A stretch of DNA of 64,000 nucleotides from Steromphala cineraria (Eukaryota; Mollusca; Gastropoda; Trochida; Trochidae). The stretch covers positions 32,930,301 through 32,994,300 of the forward strand of contig OU744734.1 of NCBI GenBank assembly GCA_916613615.1, written 5' to 3'. Under the pieces are notes generated by a model. The model searched no databases. It was given only the letters and a program-made list of their open reading frames with translations, and was not told where the DNA came from. The position numbers and the translations under genes were made by a program. This document shows, piece by piece, positions 27,301-39,300 of this stretch (positions within the stretch are counted from its first letter, which is position 1; each line of letters begins with the position of its first letter).

Positions 27301-30300
27301 TGATATAGGGATTGGTGGATCTTTGACAGTCGATGGTGGTAATCTTGGAAGTGATGCGATTGATGATAGTCTTGGTGGGAATATGGACAGTTTATCTCCT
27401 TCAAATACGGCTGATATAGGGATTGGTGGATCTTTGACAGTCGATGGTGGTAATCTTGGAAGTGATGCGATTGATGGTAGTCTTGGTGGAAATATGGGTA
27501 GTTTATCTCCTTCAAATACGGCTGATATAGGGATTGGTGGATCTTTGACAGTCGATGGTGGTAATCTTGGAAGTGATGCGATTGATGGTAGTCTTGGTGG
27601 GAATATGGACAGTTTATCTCCTTCAAATACGGCTGATATTGGGGTTGGTTTGTCTTTGACAGTCACTACACCAATCACAACAGCTTCAATAACGAATATA
27701 CAAAGCACAACTAGCACTGCATCAACAACTTCCACTACGCCCGTCACTACAACCACTACTACATTTACCACAACCACTACTACACCACCCACAACCACTA
27801 CTACACCCACAACAACCACGACTCCTACCACAACAACTGCTACACCAACAACTACCACTACACCCACCACAACTTCTACACCAACAACAACTACTACACT
27901 CACCACAACCACTACACTCACCACAACTACTACACTTACCACAACAGCTACACCAACAACAACTACTACACTCACAACAACTACTACACCCACAACAACT
28001 ACTACACCCACAACAACTACTACTTCCACAACAACTCCTACACCCACAACAACTACTACACCCACAACAACTCCTACACCCTCAACAACTACTACACCCA
28101 CAACAACTACTACACCCACAACAACTACTACACCAACCACAACAACTACTACACTCACAACAACCACAACAACCACAACAACCACAACAACTACTACACC
28201 TACAACCACTACTACACCAACCACAACCACTACACCAACCACAACTACTACACCAACCACAACCACTACACCAACAACCACTCCCACAACTACTACTTCA
28301 CCCACATCAATCACTACACCAACAACAACTACTACAACCACATCAACCACTTCACAAACCACAACAACCACTACACCCACAAGAACTACTACACCCACAA
28401 CAACTACTACACCAACAACTACCACCACAACCTCAACAACATCCACTACACCCACAACAACTTCTACACCAACAACTACCACTACACCTACAACAACCAC
28501 TACACCAACAACAACCACTACTACACTTACAACAACCACCACAACCTCATCCACTACACCCACAACAACTACTACACCCACGACAACTACTACACCAACA
28601 ACTACCACCACAACCTCAACAACATCCACTACACCCACAACCACTTCTTCACCAACAACTACCACTACACCTACAACAACCACTACACCAACAACAACCA
28701 CTACACCAACAACCACTACTACACTTACAACAACCACTACACCCACCACAACAAGCACTACAACCACGACGCCCTTTACACCTTCCACAACTACCACTGA
28801 ACAAGATAATGTATTATCTTCTCAGAGTCTCTATATTTCATTTGAAAGTTCAGGTGTTTCAAGTGTTTTTTCAAATGATAACACAATTTACAGTTCTAAT
28901 TTGAACACGATTGACTTGCAAACCTCTCAGTCCAACTTCTATTTGATAACAGCCTCCACCTCGCCCAGTCTTAACCCTGCCACTCTTGTTTCCACACCTA
29001 GCACTCAAGCATCACTTGTTTTGTCTTCTGATGATTTTCACATGTCTGCACCTTCTTTATTTACCACAGGATCTGTTGTCACTGCACCTGATAGTCAAAT
29101 TGTCGCACCTAGCACTAACGCCGATAGCACGTCACTTGGTTTTGGTTCCACCATGTCTAGCACAGTAGACGGCTCCATCGGCATGGGGGATTCAGCTGCG
29201 GGCAGAATGACAGCAACAGTTGTGGGAGGCGGGTCTGCTTCTCTTACTATAGCAACAACGCCTTCATCTGAAAGTTCATTTGGTACTGCAGACCAGGATG
29301 GCACCAACTCCGAGACAGATGTCGTATCCTTGACTTCAACTCTTGGGGGAACAATCACTCCAACAGGTAGGGACAGTAGCTTTCCCTTAACTAACAATTG
29401 AATTAACATATATATAAATAATTTAAGTATATTATTTACTGATCATAGGATTTAATCAAGTATTTTATAACTGTATTCTTAACAATATTTTTCAGCTTCA
29501 ATCAGTGCTGCTCCTTCTGCAACAACTACTCCAACCACTACAACACCAATAATCACAACCACTACGCCTACAACGACAACCACCACACCAACTACAACAA
29601 CTGCGTCAACAACAACTCCCACTACAACCACCACTACACCAACAACAACAACTACTACACCTACAACAACCACAACTCCCACCACAACCACTACTACACC
29701 AACAACAACCACAACTCCCACCACAACCACTACTACACCAACAACAACAACTACTACACCTACAACAACCACAACTCCCACCACAACCACTACTACACCA
29801 ACAACAACCACAACAACCACAACTCCAACATCAACTACACCAACAACAACCACTACAACAACAACTACAACAACTCCCACCACAACAACCACTACTACAC
29901 CAACAACAACCACTACTACACCAACAACAACCACTACTACACCAACAACAACCACTACTACACCAACAACTACAACAACAACCACTACAACACCTACAAC
30001 AACCACAACTCCCACCACAACAACCACTACCCCTACCACAACCACCACGCCAACAACTACAACCACCACGCCAACAACTACAACCACCACGCCAACAACC
30101 ACAACCACCACGCCGACAACCACAACCACAACGCCAACAACTGCGTCAACAACAACTCCCACTACAACCACCACTACACCAACAACAACAACTACTACAC
30201 CTACAACAACTACAACCACCACGCCAACAACCACAACCACCACGCCGACAACCACAACCACCACGCCAACAACCACAACTACCACGCCGACAACCACAAC

Positions 30301-33300
30301 CACCACGCCAACAACCACAACCACCACGCCAACAACCACAACCACAACGCCAACAACTACAACCACAACGCCAACAACTACAACCACAACGCCAACAACT
30401 ACAACCACAACGCCAACAACGACAACCACCACGCCAACAACTACAACCACCACGCCAACAACCACAACCACCACGCCAACAACCACAACCACCACGCCAA
30501 CAACCACAACCACCACGCCAACAACTACAACCACCACAACCACAACGCCAACAACTTCAACCACCACAACAACCACAACAACAACTACAACCACCACGCC
30601 AACAACTACAACCACCACGCCAACAACCACAACCACCACGCCAACAACCACAACCACCACGCCTACAACTACAACCACCACGCCAACAACCACAACTACC
30701 ACGCCAACAACCACAACCACCACGCCAACAACTACAACTACCACGATAACAACCACTACAACAACTTCTACGACTAGAGCACCAAGTAAGTGGCTTACTG
30801 CCTCCTTTGCCGTCTTGTGATTTTCATTTCAATTGTAAATTTACAATTTTACACAATTACTTTTAAGTCCCCGTTCTGTCTATTCACTGATTAATCAATG
30901 GAGATGCACAGTACTGTCCACAAAAACTCTTTCGCGACCCAGTACATGTATGTTTATTTTCGGTGTATGAAACTATTAGATTCATCATTTATCATTCGCA
31001 GTCATCACGATGTACTTGTCCGATGCCGACCTGTACACGCGCCACTCTATATCGTGTGAGCTGGAAGCCAGCAACTGGCAACTTGTGGGCTTCTTCCAGT
31101 TCTATAATGGGGGGTACCGGGCAATAGCTGGCTTCTCTTCAGATGGAAGTGACAACGTGTTTCTCAGTCGCGGACTATTGGTGAGTCGGCAGGTGAACAA
31201 CCCCATCACCACCTTCACCATCACCTTCGAAAACATCACCTGTGAAGAAGACACGACCTACCTGTGCGCGGCAAGTTTCGTCGTGGGATCTAGTATCAAC
31301 TCTTTTGGCAGACAGAATGTAACACGTGAGTTGATCCATTTCACTGCAGGCGCCGGCTTCTTCAAAGGGCTACTCAGTGTGAGCAGAGATAATTAAGGAT
31401 TCAGCCATAAGGCTGAATCCTTATTGTTATTGGCGTGTTTTTTTTGTTTTTTTTAATTATTATTCCAGGAAATTTGTGAACAACTTTCAGCCCAAACGGC
31501 TGATGCTATCGAAGCCAAATTTCACAGGCTTGTAGACCTTGTTGAGGAATGGCGACAATAAGCTTTTTGGACAATTCGGCCCATACGTTAAAGGTCCAGT
31601 TCGATTCCAAAATCGAAAATTTAACATTGATTTTTTTTTCAAAATGCACTTAGAGACCTAATTTTTTTTTTAAAATGTGCGCAATCAAAAATGCTGCAAA
31701 AAACGAAATCATGGAAAATTCGTAGGTCACGTGGTTTGGCCGCCATCTTGGATTTAGTGCATTTTTTAGCATTGCTGACCCCACCCACCTTTGAGAAACT
31801 TCTTCTCTGAAGATACTTGCACTAGAGATCTGAAATTTATACTCAATGTAGCTGAAGCATCTGAAAGCTTAATTTGACTTCTACAGTGTCCTAACATTAA
31901 TACTTTTCTTGCTGTGATTTTTCAAAGTTGACCAAAATCTAAAAATCGCAAACTTCAAGGGCAGATAACTCAAAAACCAGACCATAGAATTTTATGATTT
32001 TTGCATGAGAGTTAGACATTGGCACGGTCCTTAAAATAAAAGAATAAAATCGCTCGCGAACAGTCACTTCTGGTCAGGATCAGAGGTCAAACTTTGCATT
32101 TGGAAATGTGGTGTTTTGGTGGGTATGTTTGAAATATCGTAGCGAATCAACGCCGTACGATAACGCTTTGTTCTATACATCATATGAAAGCCAAAAGTCT
32201 ATAGATTTTTTTTAAATTTGACAGTAAATTTCTATATTTGTTTTACATTGAGTTACGGCCCTTTGAATATTGTCAATTCTGCTTTCGTTTTGAATGCATA
32301 GGATACAGGTATGTTAAAAAAGTTGTTAGTCATCAGTGATAGACGACAAATCATTGTTCCATATATCATTAGAAAGCCAAAAGAATACAAAATCTTGTAA
32401 AAATTAACAATAAATTCAGTTACTACATTTACATGGAGTTACGGACCTTTGAATATTGCCAACCCTGCATGCGTTTTAAATGCATTTGATAACTGTTTGT
32501 TTGCAAATTGCGTTAATCATCAACAAAAGATTATAACCCATAAGCTTTTGACTGAAATCGTTACCTTTGTGCATTACATTTAACACCATACAGCGCTGAA
32601 TCCGTTTGTCGTCGCTTGCGACTATATTTTATCCTTACTTTGTTTTGTGTGTGGGTGTGTGTGTGTATGTTTGAAATGCTGCCACTGCTTTGTTCCTTGC
32701 CAATTTATTTATATGTTGCCCTCTTTACGTAATGACGAATATTCAATAAATGGTGATATTTCAATGGCAGCTATTAATGTTGGTGTTGTATGAACACCAT
32801 TACAGTACGTTAATAATTTGAAATCAGTTGATTAAAACAGACTTGTGGCATAAAGCATTGTCAAACCAGATATTCTTATTGACATGAAGATGTTTATGTT
32901 GCAGTGCCGTCCCAAGCGCCCCAAGTGACCTACCCATCAGACATACAGGAGGGCGTGGCCGTCACGCTCACGTGTGTTGCCACGGTGGTTGAGACACAAG
33001 GCGAGCTCTACTGGGCGACCAGGGCACCGGGAGAGACACAATTCTTTCAAGACGATTTCACCCAGAATGTACAGGCCAGCACTGCCGTTGACGCGTGTAA
33101 GACGACTTTGACCAACACCTTGACCGTTGTCTTTGATCCTGCTGCGAACGGAACCGAAATCAGATGCGAGTCGAAATTTCCAAGTGCAGTTTCAGCATCA
33201 AAAACTCTTCTCATTGTTCCATGTAAGTATCTACTGTTATTGTTGTTTTTCATATCGATTTCGAAAATATATGCCATGGACAAAACTCAAATAAAACCGT

Positions 33301-36300
33301 TCGAAGGACCTTTATTGCTAATTTTGAGTTAAATTGGAATTTCTGATAGTAATCAATTTTCTTTTTCTTCTCAGAATAAACGAGAGAAGTTTCTTGAAGA
33401 AGTAATCTGTTCTATGTTTATCTCACATTATCAATATAGACTGTTTGATCTGACATTATGGAGTGTAGTCACAAGGGTTTGCTAAGAGTAAACTCTTCAA
33501 CCGTCCAATGGTCATCGCTGCTTGTCGAATACCCTTATCTTTGCTTTCCCCATATACAGCTTCATTTACCTTGCTTTGTTCTTGCACACTGAACATAACT
33601 TTCAATCAACCTTCTTTAACACCTGACCTTTAAAGGTCGCAAATAGAATAGAATACAAAGAGAGAAACATAAGTACGTTGTCAAATTAAATCTTTCAACA
33701 ATTGTGTATCTTGGAAAGACGAGACCTATCTTTACGCCGTTTTGAATTTATGCAAATTGATTGTACTGCATAACTTTGTAACGAAATAAATGTGACGGCT
33801 GTGTAGTCAAATTTGCATTCGTCTCATTTTCACTTGTTTTTGTTCACTTACAAATAATGACAATTCTAACTTTTCATTATGTTCGAAGAACACAGTTAAT
33901 CAACAATTCGGCAATTCAAAACTGTGAAGGAAACTGTGTCCGTTTTACAATGTCGCACTCTTTTTTAATTGAAATAATTCTTAAGTAGCGAACCAGCCAA
34001 TGCATTGTAACGTAACCCATGCTTTTCCTTGCCTTTCTTAATAACCCCTAACCGACCCTTCTGCTTCAGCTGATTTCTGCGGGCCCCACCCCCCTAACTC
34101 CCTGGTTACCCATCCCTATGACTGTAACAAATATGTTATCTGTCTACCCGGCCTAACCACCCTGCTTATACAGAGTTGTCCCCAGACTCTGTGCTTCGAC
34201 CAGGAGCAACAGCGCTGTGTGGAGAACGCGCTAGATACAGGTAACAGGCTGACATATAGGTGTCGCTTTGTACAAGTGCTGTCCTCAGTTTGCACCACAC
34301 GTACATCTCATTGAAATCAAGTCATTGATTACTTCCCTAGGTTTATATTTTGGTTATCACTTTTCACTCATATTTGATCTGACTCAATTCTCTGCCACTT
34401 TGTGTTCTTCATGACATCCCGACAGCCAATCAGTTGGCGTGGCGTACAATTATCCAACCAATTAGATTCAATCTTTCTCGGGCACTAATCCTCTGCTTCC
34501 TCACGATATCAAATTACTCTAATTAATATTTAAAATGCACTAACAACCAGTTCCTTCTGCAGTGTAATTGATGCTAGTTTCATAAATATATCGACATCTT
34601 GTCATTTCTTTTCAAATATTTCAATGCCTTATACTATTGTACTGTTATAATATGCAAACAATTCAAATGGTACGAATGGCTGTCCTGTTTAGTTGGGCTC
34701 TTGTCTAACAGAATCATTAATTAATAACCAACTTATAGAGGACAGATGTGCCAATATAACAGACAGGCAGACAATATTTTGTCAGTATCCAAAGCCATGG
34801 CTAATATTACAGTGAAATATTACAAATACATGTGCTGCTGTTAGAGTTGTTACAAAATACAAATTATAAAATTGGACGAAGCGTCCGTAAAATACCTCTA
34901 TGGTATCAACAGTTATCGTAAATGCTACACAATCACACGTGGGTCTTGAAAACTATATTGGATATTGAATGGAAGGTTTACATATTTCGACAAAACATTA
35001 TACAAGGTGATAAGTATCTTCAACTAGTGATATTTCTTTCGTATGACAAAGATAAGCAGAGTCTATTACAATACTCTGTATCATTATGTCTTCCTATATA
35101 AGTTTAAAAGGACAATTCAATAGGGGTATTTTTTGTGGAAACGAAATTCAGAAGGACTTTCCTCTTAACAACTACACATGATTTTTACATGAAAGGTACG
35201 ATTTTATCATCGCATTTTGGGCGCCCCGATATTGCAAACATAAGGAAAACTTCGGTAATGTCCTGTCAATTAAACTCAGAAAGGTAAAGTTTGAACTTCT
35301 ATGTTACGTTCAGGTATGCATAAGCTTGATAGTGATGGGTAAAATCTGAACTTCCTGTGGACACGAGTTCTACAGGATTCAGTTAGATCTGCGATGAGGG
35401 ACATGAAATACAAATAGCTTTGAGAAGGAGTCAATGATCTGAGTTCAATGAGATTATGTTTGTTACGTCTGAATGCCCCTCGTTTTGTTTGTCTTGTGTT
35501 TTCAGATGAGAAGATGGTTTGTCAAGTGGTGTCTTGTTCAAAAAGATAATATCTCATCTTTATGTACATTTTCACAATTACATGTGGTGGTGAAGGGGAT
35601 GTCTGCACTTGTCGGGGATATGTCAAGTTGTAAATAAAATGTTAAATTTATAAAGAATCGTAAAAACTCATATTTTGACTGCCAAAATAAATACCGAACT
35701 GCGACGAGTCTAGTCTCGTGTGGGATGAGTTGCCTCCCTTCAACCGACCTAAGAAAATGTTTCCATTTCCCAGGCAATGCCAATATATGCCAACTTAAAT
35801 AATACACCTCACCAATGAACAAATAAAGTTTAATCGCCCCATGTCAGTGCTAGTAAAAAGATTGACAGATGAAGGTGAAACTTTGTCATCGGCGTCTACA
35901 GGTGCACATGAAGCCAACAAGAGCCTCAAAGTGTAAAAAAGTGCTCCCAGTACACAGTCTGAGTTGATAGCTTCTTAGCAACAAAGTGCTCCCAGTACAC
36001 AGTCTGAGTTGATGGCTTCTTAGCAACAAAGTGCTCCCAGTACACAGTCTGAGCCGATAGCTTCTTAGCAACAAAGTGCTCCCAGTACACAGTCTGAGCC
36101 GATAGCTTCATAGCAACAAAGTGCTCCCAGTACACAGTCTGAGCTGATGGCTTCATAGCAACAAAGTGCTCCCAGTACACAGTCTGAGCTGATGGCTTCT
36201 TAGCAACAAAGTGCTCCCAGTACACAGTCTGAGCTGATAGCTTCATAGCAACACAGTGCCCCAAGTACACAGTCTGAGCTGATGGCTTCATAGCAACAAA

Positions 36301-39300
36301 GTGCTCCCAGTACACAGTCTGAGCTGATGGCTTCTTAGCAACAAAGTGCTCCCAGTACACAGTCTGAGCTGATAGCTTCATAGCAACACAGTGCCCCAAG
36401 TACACAGTCTGAGTTGATAGCTTCTTAGCAACAAAGTGCTCCCAGTACACAGTCTGAGCCGATAGCTTCATAGCAACAAAGTGCTCCCAGTACACAGTCT
36501 GAGCCGATAGCTTCATAGCAACACAGTGCTCCCAGTACACAGTCTGAGCCGATAGCTTCATAGCAACACAGTGCCCCAAGTACACAGTCTGAGTTGATAG
36601 CTTCATATCAACAAAGTGCTCCCAGTACACAGTCTGAGCCGATAGCTTCATAGCAACACAGTGCCCCAAGTACACAGTCTGAGTTGATAGCTTCCTAGCA
36701 ACAAACTGCTCCCAGTACACAGTCTGAGCCGATAGCTTCATAGCAACACAGTGCCCCAGTACACAGTCTGAGTTGATAGCTTCATAGCAACAAAGTGCTC
36801 CCAGTACACAGTCTGAGTTGATAGCTTCTTAGCAACAAAGTGCTCCCAGAACACAGTCTGAGTTGATGGCTTCATAGCAACAAAGTGCTCCCAGTACACA
36901 GTCTGAGCTGATAGCTTCATAGCAACAAAGTGCTCCCAGTACACAGTCTGAGTTGATAGCTTCTTAGCAACAAAGTGCTCCCAGTACACAGTCTGAGTTG
37001 ATAGCTTCTTAGCAACAAAGTGCTCCCAGTACACAGTCTGAGCTGATGGCTTCATAGCAACACAGTGCCCCAGTACACAGTCTGAGCCGATAGCTTCATA
37101 GCAACAAAGTGCTCCCAGTACACAGTCTGAGTTGATAGCTTCTTAGCAACAAAGTGCTCCCAGTACACAGTCTGAGCTGATGGCTTCATAGCAACAAAGT
37201 GCTCCCAGTACACAGTCTGAGTTGATAGCTTCTTAGCAACAAAGTGCTCCCAGTACACAGTCTGAGTTGATAGCTTCATAGCAACACAGTGCCCCAGTAC
37301 ACAGTCTGAGCCGATAGCTTCATAGCAACAAAGTGCTCCCAGTACACAGTCTGAGTTGATGGCTTCATAGCAACAAAGTGCTCCCAGTACACAGTCTGAG
37401 CTGATGGCTTCTTAGCAACAAAGTGCTCCCAGTACACAGTCTGAGCTGATGGCTTCTTGGCAACAAAGTGCTCCCAGTACACAGTCTGAGCTGATGGCTT
37501 CATAGCAACAAAGTGCTCCCAGTACACAGTCTGAGCCGATAGCTTCATAGCAACACAGTGCCCCAAGTACACAGTCTGAGTTGATAGCTTCATAGCAACA
37601 AAGTGCTCCCAGTACACAGTCTGAGCCGATGGCTTCTTAGCAACAAAGTGCTCCATGTACACAGTCTGAGCTGATGGCTTCATAGCAACAAAGTATTCCC
37701 AGTACACAGTCTGAGCTGATGGCTTCATAGCAACAAAGTGCTCCCAGTACACAGTCTGAGCTGATAGCTTCTTAGCAACAAAGTGCTCCCAGTACACAGT
37801 CTGAGCTGATGGCTTCATAGCAACAAAGTGCTCCCAGTACACAGTCTGAGCTGATAGCTTCTTAGCAACAAAGTGCTCCCAGTACACAGTCTGAGCCGAT
37901 AGCTTCATAGCAACACAGTGCCCCAAGTACACAGTCTGAGTTGATAGCTTCATATCAACAAAGTGCTCCCAGTACACAGTCTGAGCCGATAGCTTCATAG
38001 CAACACAGTGCCCCAAGTACACAGTCTGAGTTGATAGCTTCCTAGCAACAAACTGCTCCCAGTACACAGTCTGAGCTGATGGCTTCTTAGCAACAAAGTG
38101 CTCCCAGTACACAGTCTGAGCTGATGGCTTCATAGCAACAAAGTGCTCCCAGTACACAGTCTGAGCCGATAGCTTCATAGCAACACAGTGCCCCAAGTAC
38201 ACAGTCTGAGTTGATAGCTTCTTAGCAACAAAGTGCTCCCAGTACACAGTCTGAGCTGATGGCTTCATAGCAACAAAGTGCTCCCAGAACACAGTCTGAG
38301 TTGATAGCTTCATATCAACAAAGTGCTCCCAGTACACAGTCTGAGCTGATGGCTTCTTAGCAACAAAGTGCTCCCAGTACACAGTCTGAGCTGATGGCTT
38401 CTTGGCAACAAAGTGCTCCCAGTACACAGTCTGAGCTGATGGCTTCATAGCAACAAAGTGCTCCCAGTACACAGTCTGAGCCGATAGCTTCATAGCAACA
38501 CAGTGCCCCAAGTACACAGTCTGAGTTGATAGCTTCATAGCAACAAAGTGCTCCCAGTACACAGTCTGAGCCGATGGCTTCTTAGCAACAAAGTGCTCCA
38601 TGTACACAGTCTGAGCTGATGGCTTCATAGCAACAAAGTACTCCCAGTACACAGTCTGAGCCGATAGCTTCATAGCAACACAGTGCCCCAAGTACACAGT
38701 CTGAGCCGATAGCTTCATAGCAACAAAGTGCTCCCAGTACACAGTCTGAGTTGATGGCTTCATAGCAACAAAGTGCTCCCAGTACACAGTCTGAGTTGAT
38801 GGCTTCATAGCAACAAAGTGCTCCCAGTACACAGTCTGAGTTGATGGCTTCATAGCAACAAAGTGCTCCCAGTACACAGTCTGAGCTGATGGCTTCTTGG
38901 CAACAAAGTGCTCCCAGTACACAGTCTGAGTTGATAGCTTCATATCAACAAAGTGCTCCCAGTACACAGTCTGAGCTGATGGCTTCTTAGCAACAAAGTG
39001 CTCCCAGTACACAGTCTGAGCTGATGGCTTCTTGGCAACAAAGTGCTCCCAGTACACAGTCTGAGCTGATGGCTTCATAGCAACAAAGTGCTCCCAGTAC
39101 ACAGTCTGAGCCGATAGCTTCATAGCAACACAGTGCCCCAAGTACACAGTCTGAGTTGATAGCTTCATAGCAACAAAGTGCTCCCAGTACACAGTCTGAG
39201 CCGATGGCTTCTTAGCAACAAAGTGCTCCATGTACACAGTCTGAGCTGATGGCTTCATAGCAACAAAGTACTCCCAGTACACAGTCTGAGCCGATAGCTT

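Noticed and set aside
24235..27626. Long antisense open frames across the 111-bp repeats (382, 622 and 670 codons)
   Set aside because: They arise because the unit is 37 codons long with no stop in those frames; the sense frame has splice sites, correct phases and flanking domains.
29479..30756. 425-codon antisense Val/Gly frame
   Set aside because: Mirror image of the Thr/Pro-coding tract.
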